Below are positions 17,311-25,958 of a stretch of 64,000 bases of DNA, piece after piece. Each line of letters opens with the position of its first letter. The first letter of the stretch is position 1. The notes under the pieces are model-generated. The model made no database searches and had not been told where the DNA came from. It saw only the letters and a program-made list of their open reading frames with translations. Source of the stretch: Novosphingobium sp. SG919 (GTDB taxonomy: Bacteria; Pseudomonadota; Alphaproteobacteria; Sphingomonadales; Sphingomonadaceae); contig NZ_JABCNG010000004.1 in assembly GCF_012932495.1 (NCBI RefSeq), forward strand, positions 1-64,000, read 5' to 3'. The position numbers were made by a program, and so were the translations under genes.

Positions 17311-17880
17311 ATGTCCATGCTCGAGATCGTTGCCGTCATCGTCAGCTTCCTGACCATCTGGTTGACCGCGCGCCGGCACATGTTGTGCTGGCCGCTGGGG
17401 ATGGTGGCCTGCGCGCTCTACTTCAAGCTGTTCCTCGATGTGCGGCTCTATGCCGACATGGTGCTGCAGGCGCTGTTCGGCCTGTCGATCGTCTATGGCT
17501 GGGTTGGCTGGGCGCGGGGAAGGGACGCGCAAGGCGAAGTGGCCGTGCGCCCGCTGCCCCTGCATGAGGCTGGCGCAGGACTGGCCGTAGGGGCACTGGG
17601 CGCGCTGGCGATCGGCTGGCTGACCAGCCGCTATACCAATGCCGCCTTGCCCTGGCTCGATTCCGCGCTGAGCAGTTTCAGCCTTGTTGCGCAACTGTGG
17701 ACCGCGCGCCGGCAGGCAGCCAGCTGGCTGCTGTGGATCGCGGTCGATGTGGTCTATGTCGGCATGTTCGTGTTCAAGGGGCTTTTGCCAACCGCAGGGC
17801 TCTATGCCGCCATGACCGGCCTTGCCGTGGTCGGCTATGTGCGTTGGATCGCGGACGAACGTCGCCGCGCGGCGGCATGA
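17311..17880 (+). CDS. pnuC: PnuC-family vitamin transporter
   Basis: A 189-residue integral membrane protein of the PnuC family, with about seven hydrophobic segments and the conserved core SWLLWIAVDVVYVGMFVFKGL near the C-terminus. PnuC proteins are facilitators for nicotinamide riboside, and PnuT-type relatives carry thiamine; net uptake depends on trapping by a cytoplasmic kinase. The kinase-fold protein encoded 43 bases upstream could be that trap. The start at 17311 (MSMLEIVAVI) places the first membrane span at the N-terminus as usual. No TPP or NAD riboswitch is evident upstream. Confidence 0.85.
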   Translation: MSMLEIVAVIVSFLTIWLTARRHMLCWPLGMVACALYFKLFLDVRLYADMVLQALFGLSIVYGWVGWARGRDAQGEVAVRPLPLHEAGAGLAVGALGALAIGWLTSRYTNAALPWLDSALSSFSLVAQLWTARRQAASWLLWIAVDVVYVGMFVFKGLLPTAGLYAAMTGLAVVGYVRWIADERRRAAA

Positions 17881-17925
17881 TTTCTCGCTCCTGAAAACAC
17901 ATCGTTCCGCTGCCTGCCCGGCTTG

Positions 17926-18837
17926 TCAGGTGGGTTCTCCCAGGCGAACCAGATCGGTGATTGTTTGCAGGGTAGGGGTGGCCACTGCATGCCGCGCGGC
18001 GATGGCCAGGATCGCGCCGTTGATCGATTCGATCTCGGTGCGCCGGCCGGCCAGCCTGTCTTGCAGCATCGAGGGTTTGTGCCCCCCATGGTTGGCCAGG
18101 GCGAAATCCACTTTGGCCATGGTGCGGGCGCGATCGAACGCGATGCCTTCGGCCTGCGCGACGGCGTCGATTTCGTCGACGATGAGGCCCACGATCCGGC
18201 GTGCCGGCGCGCAGTCGAGCCGGCCGACCGGCACCTGGCCCAGCGTGCACAGGGCATTGAGCGCGCTGTTGAAAGCCACCTTGTCCCACACCATCGCTTC
18301 GACCGCGGGATCGAACCGGGCGTGGAGACCGGCCTGGTCGAGCGCGCTGGCCACCGCCCGCGCCCTATCGTCGGCCGCCTGGGTCAAGCCCGCCAGCCAG
18401 ACGTGGCCTTGTCCGTGCGAGGCGACGGCGTTGGCGCCATGAAGGTCGGCGGGAAAATCGGTAACGCCCCAGACGATGCGATCGAGCGGAAACACCGTGG
18501 CGATTGCATCGGTGTTACCCAGCCCGTTTTGCAGCGTCAGCACGGTGCAGCCGCTGTCCACCAGATGCGCGGCCGAAGCGATCGCGCCGGCGCTGTGCAT
18601 GCCCTTGGTGAACAGGATCACGAGATTGACCGGTCCGGTTATCTCGGCTGCCGGCTGTGCATCGACGCGGGCGTTGCACCGCCCATCGTCCAGCGCCAGG
18701 TCGATGCCCTGGCTCGCGATGGTGGCCATGCGCGCCTGGTCCACGTCGGTCACGGTCACGGCATGCCCGGCCAGGGCCAGCTTTGCCGCAAACAGGCAGC
18801 CCATCGCCCCGGCGCCGATCACCACAATCTGCTGCAT
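17926..18837 (-). CDS. Ketopantoate-reductase-like NADP dehydrogenase (ApbA/PanE family)
   Basis: A 303-residue protein with the Rossmann loop GAGAMGCLFAAKLA at residues 8-21, the NGLG motif of this family (LQNGLGN), a conserved lysine in VWDKVAFNSALNALC, and a C-terminal helical domain including the HKPSMLQD segment that marks PanE. PanE reduces 2-dehydropantoate to pantoate for coenzyme A synthesis. Many family members in catabolic regions act on other 2-keto or 3-hydroxy acids, and this one lies downstream of a LysR regulator opposite benzoylformate decarboxylase. I would therefore not call it panE with confidence. It probably shares a transcript with the LysR gene, 77 bases upstream. Confidence 0.8.
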   Translation of the reverse strand: MQQIVVIGAGAMGCLFAAKLALAGHAVTVTDVDQARMATIASQGIDLALDDGRCNARVDAQPAAEITGPVNLVILFTKGMHSAGAIASAAHLVDSGCTVLTLQNGLGNTDAIATVFPLDRIVWGVTDFPADLHGANAVASHGQGHVWLAGLTQAADDRARAVASALDQAGLHARFDPAVEAMVWDKVAFNSALNALCTLGQVPVGRLDCAPARRIVGLIVDEIDAVAQAEGIAFDRARTMAKVDFALANHGGHKPSMLQDRLAGRRTEIESINGAILAIAARHAVATPTLQTITDLVRLGEPT

Positions 18838-18914
18838 CCGAAAATTCTCCCTCGTGCATGGGCACGCGTACATGCCCCTGTGGGTGCGAGTATCCGGACC
18901 CGGTTCTGGCGCTG

Positions 18915-19814
18915 TCAACCCGGCGGTAGAACCGGCATGTAGCGCAGGAAAAAGCGCGCCGCATCGGGCAGCAGACCCGCGCGGCGGCGATAGACCCAGA
19001 ACTGTCGCTGCGTTTCCAGCGCGGGCACGTCGAGCCGGCGCAACTGGCCGCCGGCAACGTAGGGCGCCAGCAGCGGAACGGGCAGCCAGCAGAGCAACCG
19101 GCTGGCCCCGGCAATGGCGATCATGGTTTCGACCGAACTGGTGCGGGCGACCACGCGCGCCTGGTGTCCCAGTTGCCGTGCCAGCGCGTCGAACCGGGTG
19201 CGCGGGGTCATTCCGGCATCGGGCATGACCCAGCCTTGCGCAAACACGCTGGCCAGATCGGGGCTGTCGGCAATCGGGTGATCGGCGGCGCAGAACACCG
19301 CGAACAGATCGGTGTGGTCGCACTGGCCCAGGCACAGCACGTCCTCGGCATCGTCCTCGACCCGGCCCGATGTGATCGCCAGGTCGATCAGGCGCTGTTC
19401 CAGCGAGCGCACCAGCCCGCTATCGACATCCTCCATCGCTTCGAAGGTCAGGTCGGGATTGTCGGCCAGCATCCGGCCGACATGCGTGGCCACCAGCGTG
19501 CGCATCACTGCCGCCGCGGCTCCCACGCGCACCACGCCGCGCCGCAATCCGCGATAGGCGGCCAGTTCATCGCGCAGCGTGTCCATTTCGGCCAGCAGAT
19601 GGCGGGCATGGCGAAGCAGTAGCGCGCCCGGATCGGTCAGCACCATGCCGCGCGTGGTGCGATCGAACAGCGGCTGCTGCAAGCGTTCCTCCATGCGCTG
19701 GACCAGGCGGCTGAGCGCGGGCTGGGTGAGATTGGCCTGGCGCGAGGCGCGGCCGAGGCTGCCGCATTCGGCCACGGCGAGAAAGGCTTTCAACTCACGT
19801 TCGTCAAAATCCAT
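18915..19814 (-). CDS. LysR-family transcriptional regulator
   Basis: A 299-residue LysR regulator. The N-terminal winged helix-turn-helix covers residues 1-60 (FLAVAECGSLGRASRQANLTQPALSR). The effector-binding domain follows (about 90-295). It is transcribed divergently from the benzoylformate decarboxylase gene with an 88-base gap, the classical LysR arrangement, so that catabolic operon (19.9-23.3 kb) is the most likely target. The gap contains an A/T-rich stretch around 19838-19860 suited to a LysR box. The inducer is unknown; an aryl-glyoxylate or its product is possible. Confidence 0.9.
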   Translation of the reverse strand: MDFDERELKAFLAVAECGSLGRASRQANLTQPALSRLVQRMEERLQQPLFDRTTRGMVLTDPGALLLRHARHLLAEMDTLRDELAAYRGLRRGVVRVGAAAAVMRTLVATHVGRMLADNPDLTFEAMEDVDSGLVRSLEQRLIDLAITSGRVEDDAEDVLCLGQCDHTDLFAVFCAADHPIADSPDLASVFAQGWVMPDAGMTPRTRFDALARQLGHQARVVARTSSVETMIAIAGASRLLCWLPVPLLAPYVAGGQLRRLDVPALETQRQFWVYRRRAGLLPDAARFFLRYMPVLPPG

Positions 19815-19902
19815 GCGGCCAGGTTATGGCTTTTAGCCCAATTTGCAATTGTGCTTATCGTTGAGCGCGTCAGACTGCCGCAAAACACCGGGAGAGTTGT
19901 CA

Positions 19903-21459
19903 ATGCAGACCGTGCGTGACGTGACGATTGCGCTGTTGCGCGAACTGGGCATGACCACGGTTTTCGGCAATCCGGGATCGACCGAACTGCCCATGTTCCG
20001 CGATTTTCCCGAGGATTTTCGCTATGTCATGGGGCTTCAGGAAAGTGTGGTGCTGGGCATGGCCGATGGCTTTGCCCAGGGCGCCGGCCGCGCGGCGATC
20101 GTCAACCTGCACAGTTCCGCCGGTGTCGGCCACGCCTTGGGCAACCTGTTCACCGCGTGGAAGAACCAGACGCCGCTGGTGGTTACGGCCGGGCAACAGG
20201 CACGCTCGATCCTGCCCTTCGAGCCGTTCCTGTTTGCCGAACGGGCCACCGAGTTCCCGCGTCCCTTCGTCAAATGGGCGTGCGAGCCGGCCCGCGCCCA
20301 GGATGTGCCGGCGGCGATCGAGCGCGCCTGGCTGGTGGCGATGGAGCCGCCGCGCGGGCCGACTTTCGTTTCCATCCCGATCGATGATTGGGACCAGCCA
20401 TGCCCGCCGCATCGCGCCCGGCAGGTCCATGCCGATCGACTGGCAGACCCGGCGGCGATCGCCGAATGCGCGGCCAGCCTCGATGCCGCGCGGCGGCCTG
20501 CGCTGGTGGTGGCGGCCGGCGTGGCACGGGACGGCGCCTGGGACCAGGTGGTTGCCCTGGCCGAACGCCACCAGGCCCGCGTCTATGTGGCGCCCATGGC
20601 GGCGCGCTGCGGTTTTCCCGAAGACCACGCCCTGTTTGGCGGCTTCCTTACCGCCAGTCGCGAGGCGATTGTCGCTGCGCTGGCGGGGCATGACGTGATC
20701 CTGGGGCTGGGCGGGCCGGTCCATCTCTATCACGTGGAAGGGCAGGGGCCCCACGCCCCGCCCGATGCCGAGGTGTGGCTGATCGGCGACAACCACGTGC
20801 ATGCCGCCTGGGCCCCGGCCGGCCGGGCAATCGTGGCGCAGTGCCATCACGCGCTTGATGCCCTGCTTGCCCTGTCCAGCCCGCCCCCGCGCGCGGCGCC
20901 GGCGCCGCTGGCGCGCCCCGTCCGGCTCGATGGATCGGCGATGACCGATGGCTATGTGCTGCAACGGCTTGCCGATCTGCGCCCGCCGCACTCGATCATC
21001 GTGGAAGAAGCGCCTTCCAGCCGGGGGCCGATGCACGATCACCTGCCGATCGTGCGCCCCAACACGTTCTACACCACGGCGAGCGGCGGGCTGGGCCATG
21101 GCCTGCCCGCGGCAGTGGGCATGGCGCTGGCACGGCCGCACGAAAAGGTGATCGCGGTGCTGGGCGATGGCTCTTCGATGTACGCGATCCAAGGGTTGCA
21201 TGCGGCGGCGCAATGGCATCTGCCGATCACGTTCCTGATCCTCAAGAACGGGCGGTATGAAGCCTTGCACCACTTCGGCCGCCATTTCGGCATGCAGCAA
21301 CTGGTCGGCACGCATTTTCCGGAGCTGGATTTCGTGGCGCTGGCCGCCGGGCATGGCGTGCCCGGCCGCTCCGCGCACGATCCGGCTGCGCTGGATGCGG
21401 CGCTGGCCTGGTCGTTGTCGGCCGATGGGCCGACCTTGATCGAAGCCATCATCGACTGA
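19903..21459 (+). CDS. mdlC: Benzoylformate decarboxylase (ThDP-dependent)
   Basis: A 518-residue thiamin-diphosphate enzyme that converts an aryl-glyoxylate to the aryl aldehyde and CO2. Residues match the Pseudomonas putida enzyme almost number for number: Ser26 (GNPGS), Glu47 (GLQE), His70 (NLHSS) and a His at 277 (LYH) in place of His281. The ThDP motif runs from GDGS (421-424) to Asn449. Start ATG 19903 follows GGGAGAG. It heads an operon with a Rieske dioxygenase. With no mandelate dehydrogenase or racemase in the window, the natural substrate may be a phenylglyoxylate made by another route. Confidence 0.9.
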   Translation: MQTVRDVTIALLRELGMTTVFGNPGSTELPMFRDFPEDFRYVMGLQESVVLGMADGFAQGAGRAAIVNLHSSAGVGHALGNLFTAWKNQTPLVVTAGQQARSILPFEPFLFAERATEFPRPFVKWACEPARAQDVPAAIERAWLVAMEPPRGPTFVSIPIDDWDQPCPPHRARQVHADRLADPAAIAECAASLDAARRPALVVAAGVARDGAWDQVVALAERHQARVYVAPMAARCGFPEDHALFGGFLTASREAIVAALAGHDVILGLGGPVHLYHVEGQGPHAPPDAEVWLIGDNHVHAAWAPAGRAIVAQCHHALDALLALSSPPPRAAPAPLARPVRLDGSAMTDGYVLQRLADLRPPHSIIVEEAPSSRGPMHDHLPIVRPNTFYTTASGGLGHGLPAAVGMALARPHEKVIAVLGDGSSMYAIQGLHAAAQWHLPITFLILKNGRYEALHHFGRHFGMQQLVGTHFPELDFVALAAGHGVPGRSAHDPAALDAALAWSLSADGPTLIEAIID

Positions 21460-21478
21460 GCCGAGCGGGAGACGGACG

Positions 21479-22825
21479 ATGGGCAATTTCACACTGCGCG
21501 ACCTGGTGGACGATCGACCAGAGGACGGCGTTTTCCGCGTCAACCGCGCAATATTCACCGATGCCGCGGTGTTTGCGGCAGAACAGCGTGCGATCTTTGA
21601 ACAGGGCTGGGTGTTCCTGGGCATGGAATCGCAGGCCGCCGGGCCGCACGACTTCTTCACCACCACAGTGGGCCGGGTGCCGGTCCTGGTGCAGCGCGAT
21701 GGCGAGGGGCAGTTGCGCGCTTTCGTCAATTCCTGCCCGCACAAGGGCGCACGCCTGGCCCAATTGCGCCAAGGCAACGCGCGGTTGCATGTCTGCCCCT
21801 ATCATAGCTGGAGCTTCGACAGCGCGGGGCGCAACCGGGCGATCAAGTGGAAAAGCGCGGGCTGCTATGCCGAGGCGTTCGACCGCGATGACCACGGGCT
21901 GGCGGCGCTGCCGCGTTTTGCCAACTATCGCGGTTTCCTGTTCGGCAGTCTTGCCGCGGGCGAAATGACGCTGGCCGACTATCTGGGAGACGCGGCCAAG
22001 CTGCTCGATCTGGTGGCCGATCAAAGCGAGGAAGGGCTGGAACTGGTGCCGGGCCAGGTGACCTTCACCTTTGCCGCCAACTGGAAGCTGCAGCTCGAAA
22101 ACTGTTCAGACGCCTATCACTTCACCTCGGCGCATCCCTCTTACATCAGCGTGCTGGAACGACGGCAGCAGGAGATGAGCGCGGATGTCGTCGCCTCTGT
22201 CTGGGAAAACAGCGACTACTGGAAGGAAGAGGCCCAGGGCGTGGCCGGGGGCAGCTTCAGCTTTGCCCATGGCCATGTGCTCAACTGGGGCATCTTCGGG
22301 ATCACGCCGGCCATCCCGCTCTACGAGCAGGCCGGCGCGCTGGGTGAGCGGCTGGGCGAGGGCAAGCGCGACTGGATGTTCAACATGCGCAACCTCACCA
22401 TCTTTCCCAACCTGCAGATTGCCGAAAACGCGTCTAGCCAGTTGCGCGTGATCCGCCCGATCGGACCGGGGATGACCGAAATGCGCACATGGTGCATCGC
22501 GCCCAAGGGCGAAAGCGCCGCGGCCCGGCGCCAGCGCATCCGGCAGTACGAGGATTTCTTTAACCCCACCGGCATGGCGACGCCCGATGACACCGTGTCT
22601 TACGAAAACTGCCAGGCGGGCTTTGCCGGCATGGTCGCCCCCTGGCTGCAAGGCCATGGGCGCGGCATGACCGCCAGCGTTGCCGGCGGCAATCGGTTTG
22701 GCGATCGCATCGACCTCAAGCCCGATCGCAGCGTGCTGGCGGATTCGCGGCTGTGCGATGAAACGCTGTTGCAGACCTATTATCGCGCGTGGGTGGCGCG
22801 CATGGCAAAGGAGCTGGAGGCATGA
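21479..22825 (+). CDS. Aromatic-ring-hydroxylating dioxygenase, alpha (Rieske) subunit
   Basis: A 448-residue terminal oxygenase large subunit. The Rieske [2Fe-2S] site is C86-x-H88 and C106-x2-H109 (CPHKG, CPYHS). The mononuclear iron site is His214 and His219 with the bridging Asp211 (DAYHFTSAHP), and an acidic ligand near Asp370-371. The family dihydroxylates or monohydroxylates aromatic rings using electrons from a ferredoxin and reductase. Its 4-base overlap with the beta subunit gene supports an alpha3beta3 enzyme. Substrate prediction is not safe; benzoate, anthranilate and salicylate types share this layout. It starts 19 bases after benzoylformate decarboxylase, so they are co-transcribed. 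Confidence 0.92.
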   Translation: MGNFTLRDLVDDRPEDGVFRVNRAIFTDAAVFAAEQRAIFEQGWVFLGMESQAAGPHDFFTTTVGRVPVLVQRDGEGQLRAFVNSCPHKGARLAQLRQGNARLHVCPYHSWSFDSAGRNRAIKWKSAGCYAEAFDRDDHGLAALPRFANYRGFLFGSLAAGEMTLADYLGDAAKLLDLVADQSEEGLELVPGQVTFTFAANWKLQLENCSDAYHFTSAHPSYISVLERRQQEMSADVVASVWENSDYWKEEAQGVAGGSFSFAHGHVLNWGIFGITPAIPLYEQAGALGERLGEGKRDWMFNMRNLTIFPNLQIAENASSQLRVIRPIGPGMTEMRTWCIAPKGESAAARRQRIRQYEDFFNPTGMATPDDTVSYENCQAGFAGMVAPWLQGHGRGMTASVAGGNRFGDRIDLKPDRSVLADSRLCDETLLQTYYRAWVARMAKELEA

Positions 22826-23316
22826 CCGCGGCCCTGACGCACGAGGCGGCGCGCGACCTGCTCTATCGCGAAGCGCTGCTGATCGACACCGGTCGCTATG
22901 CCGAATGGCTGGCGCTGTTCACTCCCGATATCGAATTCTGGATGCCCACCTGGCGCGACGAGGGCACGCTTTCGACCGATCCCGAGCGCGAGCTTTCGCT
23001 GATCTACTATCGCGGCCGCCGCAATCTGGAAGATCGCATCATGCGGCTGCAATCGGGCCTTTCCGTGGCGTCGACCCCGCCGCCGCGCGTGGTGCACATG
23101 ATTGCCAACATCCTGGTTACCGATGCAGCAAGCGGGGCGGTGTCGGCGGCTTTCACGTGCCATCGCTTTGATGTGCGGATGGATCGGACCGACGTATTCT
23201 TCGGGCGCTATGAATACCGGCTGGTTCCCGCAGAGGGCGGGTGGGCCATCGCATCCAAGAAGATCATCCTGCTCAACGATACGATTCCCACGGTGGTGGA
23301 TATCAACGCGATCTGA
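22822..23316 (+). CDS. Aromatic-ring-hydroxylating dioxygenase, beta subunit
   Basis: A 164-residue small subunit with the SnoaL/NTF2-like fold of ring-hydroxylating dioxygenases. Recognisable segments are LLYREALLIDTGRYAEWLALF near the N-terminus and RYEYRLVPAEGGWAIASKKI near the C-terminus. It is structural and helps shape the quaternary assembly with the alpha subunit. The ATG at 22822 overlaps the alpha stop (ATGA). The gene ends 6 bases from the end of the convergent thiolase gene, with no obvious terminator between them. Confidence 0.93.
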   Translation: MTAALTHEAARDLLYREALLIDTGRYAEWLALFTPDIEFWMPTWRDEGTLSTDPERELSLIYYRGRRNLEDRIMRLQSGLSVASTPPPRVVHMIANILVTDAASGAVSAAFTCHRFDVRMDRTDVFFGRYEYRLVPAEGGWAIASKKIILLNDTIPTVVDINAI

Positions 23317-23322
23317 GCCCGG

Positions 23323-24525
23323 TCACACCCGCTCGATGACCATGGCGATGCCCTGGCCCACGCCGATGCACATGGTTGCCAAGGCAAGGTTCCCGCCGGT
23401 CAACGCCAGCTCCTCCGTTGCGGTTTGCGCCAGGCGCGCGCCCGACATGCCGAGCGGATGGCCAAGCGCGATGGCGCCGCCATTGGGATTGACGCGCGGG
23501 TCCTCGCTCGACAGGCCAAGCTTGTGCAACACGGCCAGGGCCTGGCTGGCGAAGGCCTCGTTCAATTCGATCGTGGAGAGCTGGTCGATGCCGATGCCCA
23601 GGCGGCTTAGCAGGCGCTGCGTTGCCGGCACCGGCCCGATGCCCATCACCCGCGGCGCGACCCCGGCCGTGGCCGCACCCAGAATGCGCGCACGCGGGAC
23701 AAGGCCATGGCGCTTGGCGGCCGCTTCCGAGGCGATGATCAGCGCGCCGGCGCCATCGTTGACGCCGCTGGCATTGCCCGCCGTCACGGTGCCATCGGCG
23801 CGCACGACCGGGCGCAGTGCGGCCAGCGCCTCAAGCGTGACTGCACGGGGATGTTCATCGCGCTCGACCCGCTGGGGCTCGCCCTTGCGCTGGGGGATGG
23901 AGACCGCCACGATCTCGCGCGCCAGGCGGCCCGATTGCTGGGCGGCAGCGGCCTTGGTCTGGCTGCCTTGCGCGAAGAGATCCTGGTCCTCGCGCGAGAT
24001 GCCATATTCGCTGGCAACGTTTTCCGCCGTTTCCGGCATCGAATCCACGCCATGCGCGGCTTTCATCGCCGGGTTGACGAAGCGCCAGCCAATCGTGGTG
24101 TCGAAGATGGCATTGGCGCGCGAAAATGCCGTTTCGGCCTTGGGCATGACGAAGGGCGCGCGGCTCATGCTTTCGACGCCGCCGGCAATCACCAGTTCCG
24201 CTTCACCCGACTTGATCGCGCGGGCCGCGATCGCCACGGCGTCAAGCCCGGAGCCACACAGGCGATTGACCGTCGTGCCGGAAACACCCAGCGGTAACCC
24301 GGCCAGCAGGCTGGCCATCCGCGCCACGTTGCGGTTGTCTTCGCCCGCCTGGTTGGCGCAGCCCAGGATCACATCGTCGACTTGGGCCCAGTCCATGCCC
24401 GGATTGCGATCGGCCAGGGCCCGCAAGGCCATGGCCGCCAGGTCATCAGCACGCAGCGATGACAGCGCGCCGGCATAGCGCCCGATCGGGGTACGGATCG
24501 CATCACAGATAAAGGCTTCTGGCAC
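23323..24525 (-). CDS. pcaF: Beta-ketoadipyl-CoA thiolase
   Basis: A 400-residue type II thiolase. Nucleophile Cys90 (NRLCGSGLDAV), the histidine of GHPLGMSGAR and the second cysteine of MCIGVGQG are present. Length and opening (MPEAFICDAIRTPIGRYAGALSS) fit the PcaF/PaaJ group that cleaves 3-oxoadipyl-CoA to succinyl-CoA and acetyl-CoA. The start is GTG at 24523-24525, preceded by AAGGA; the longer frame has no thiolase similarity. It is the last step needed by the hydroquinone operon at 25.9-33.9 kb but is a separate transcription unit, divergent from the flavin reductase gene. Confidence 0.9.
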   Translation of the reverse strand: MPEAFICDAIRTPIGRYAGALSSLRADDLAAMALRALADRNPGMDWAQVDDVILGCANQAGEDNRNVARMASLLAGLPLGVSGTTVNRLCGSGLDAVAIAARAIKSGEAELVIAGGVESMSRAPFVMPKAETAFSRANAIFDTTIGWRFVNPAMKAAHGVDSMPETAENVASEYGISREDQDLFAQGSQTKAAAAQQSGRLAREIVAVSIPQRKGEPQRVERDEHPRAVTLEALAALRPVVRADGTVTAGNASGVNDGAGALIIASEAAAKRHGLVPRARILGAATAGVAPRVMGIGPVPATQRLLSRLGIGIDQLSTIELNEAFASQALAVLHKLGLSSEDPRVNPNGGAIALGHPLGMSGARLAQTATEELALTGGNLALATMCIGVGQGIAMVIERV

Positions 24526-24739
24526 TGGGTTTTCCTTGAGCAAGCGTGCGGTCGCGCCGGCTTTATGCGGCGGCTGGGACTGCTTTTTCAGGTTTGGCCG
24601 GCCGCCGGTAAGCCGCAAAAGTCGATCCGTCCGCCCAGCGGTCGCGGCCGATCTGGACGCATGGAACGCCGGCAGGCATGCCGCCTGGGCAGGCCTGTTC
24701 CGATCGGCGGGACAACAGCAGGTTAGGAAGCGACAGCCC

Positions 24740-25231
24740 ATGAGCACGATTTTGGACGCCACCGATCCGAGAACCTTCCGTGACGTTCTGGGATGCTGCC
24801 CCACAAGCGTTGCGGTGATCACGGCGTGCGAAGGGGACGAACGGTTCGCGCTGGTGGTGGGCACGTTCACGTCCATCTCGCTCGATCCGCCGCTTGTCGG
24901 CTTCTTTCCGGGCAAGGGTTCGGGCACCTGGCCCAAGATCGAGAAGACCGGGCGGTTCTGCGCCAACGTCCTGTCGGCCGAGCAGGTCGCGCTCTGCAAG
25001 ACGTTCTCCTCGAAAGTCGAAGACAAGTTTGCCGAGGTTGCCTGCGGGGTCACCCCGGCCGGCCTGCCGCTGATCGACGGCGCGGCCGCCTGGGTGGAAT
25101 GTCGAACCGAATCGGTGATCGAGATCGGCGATCACTATCTGGTCGTTGGCGCGGTTGAGGCCTTGGGGCAGGGCACGGCGTCACCACTGGTGTTCGTCAA
25201 GGGCGGCTTTCACGCCCCGCACGCCCTTTAA
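24740..25231 (+). CDS. Flavin reductase (HpaC-like)
   Basis: A 163-residue flavin reductase-like protein with the FMN-binding split-barrel pattern (CPTSVAVITA, VVGTFTSISLDPPLVGFFPGKGS, HYLVVGAVEAL). Such proteins use NAD(P)H to make FADH2 or FMNH2 for a separate oxygenase. Two acyl-CoA-dehydrogenase-fold monooxygenases in this window (35480, 54669) need such a partner, and the halogenase-like protein could too. ATG 24740 is preceded by AGGAAG. It is followed after 6 bases by a small Rieske protein and then a YciI-like protein, a short operon divergent from the thiolase. Confidence 0.88.
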   Translation: MSTILDATDPRTFRDVLGCCPTSVAVITACEGDERFALVVGTFTSISLDPPLVGFFPGKGSGTWPKIEKTGRFCANVLSAEQVALCKTFSSKVEDKFAEVACGVTPAGLPLIDGAAAWVECRTESVIEIGDHYLVVGAVEALGQGTASPLVFVKGGFHAPHAL

Positions 25232-25237
25232 GCGGCA

Positions 25238-25633
25238 GTGGGAGCCATGGAACCAGCCGAGCAGGCCGAGCCAACCTGGCGCTTGCGGGCGCAGGCCCCC
25301 GCGCCCGGAACGGCACTGGGCCCGATTGCCGATATCGGGGCGGGCGGAAGGGAATATGTCTTTGGCACCGGCCTCAATGCCTTCAGGATGTTCGTCATCC
25401 GCCAGGGCGCGCAGCTCTTTGGCTATCTCAACTTGTGCCCGCATTACTCGCTGCCGCTCAACGTGCGCGAAAACGAGTTTCTTGCGCGCGATGGCCGCCG
25501 CATCATGTGCCGCCGCCACCTGGCGGTGTTCCAGGTCGAGGACGGGCTCTGCATTGATGGCGCCTGCGTCGGCAGCAAGCTCGATCCCGTGCCGCTGCGC
25601 GTCGATGCGGCGGGCCTGGTAGTGATCGGATAA
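25238..25633 (+). CDS. Small Rieske [2Fe-2S] protein
   Basis: A 131-residue protein with a single Rieske domain: CPH in NLCPHYSLP and CRRH in IMCRRHLAVF give the Cys-His/Cys-His ligands. It resembles Rieske ferredoxins feeding aromatic-ring oxygenases, and may supply the dioxygenase encoded at 21479-23316. The spacing and the extra N-terminal 30 residues differ from the typical 105-residue ferredoxin, so it could also be a stand-alone Rieske-domain protein. The start may be GTG 25238 or ATG 25247; neither has a well-placed ribosome-binding site. Confidence 0.8.
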   Translation: MGAMEPAEQAEPTWRLRAQAPAPGTALGPIADIGAGGREYVFGTGLNAFRMFVIRQGAQLFGYLNLCPHYSLPLNVRENEFLARDGRRIMCRRHLAVFQVEDGLCIDGACVGSKLDPVPLRVDAAGLVVIG

Positions 25634-25640
25634 GCGGGCC

Positions 25641-25940
25641 ATGCCCTATTTCATCTTCCGCGCCTATGACGAGCCCGCCACGTCGGCCGAAATCCGTGCC
25701 CGCGTGCGGCCCGCCCATCGCGATTATATCCGGCAGGAGCATCACGGCGTGCGCGCGGTGGCAGGCGGCATGGTCGTGGACGACCGTGGCGAGGCGGCAC
25801 ACGGAACCATGCTGGTTCTCGAGGCGCCCGACCGTGGCGCCGTGCTGCGCTATCTCGAAGGCGATCCCTATTGGCACGCAGGTTTGTTCGCGCGGTTCGA
25901 GGTGGACCGCTGGGAATGGGGGCTGGGCACGCCGCCATAG
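25641..25940 (+). CDS. YciI-like protein
   Basis: A 99-residue protein of the YCII-related family (ferredoxin-like alpha/beta dimer). The family core is seen in the RPAHRDYIRQ segment, the central GTMLVLEAPDRGAVLRYLEGDPYWHAGLF and the closing RFEVDRWEWG. Members near aromatic pathways include muconolactone-isomerase-like enzymes and hydrolases such as the 5-chlorohydroxyhydroquinone dehydrochlorinase TftG. An accessory isomerase or dehydrohalogenase role in hydroxyquinol metabolism is therefore possible but unproven. It follows the Rieske protein by 7 bases and is convergent with the aldehyde dehydrogenase gene. Confidence 0.82.
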   Translation: MPYFIFRAYDEPATSAEIRARVRPAHRDYIRQEHHGVRAVAGGMVVDDRGEAAHGTMLVLEAPDRGAVLRYLEGDPYWHAGLFARFEVDRWEWGLGTPP

Positions 25941-25958
25941 CGCGCCCAGCCAAGCATC

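Noticed and set aside
17926..18837. Calling the ApbA/PanE-family gene panE with confidence
   Set aside because: The family covers several 2-ketoacid reductases and the catabolic context does not point to pantothenate synthesis.
24526..25053. Upstream part of the thiolase frame
   Set aside because: It overlaps the divergent flavin reductase gene; GTG 24525 has a ribosome-binding site and gives the normal PcaF length.
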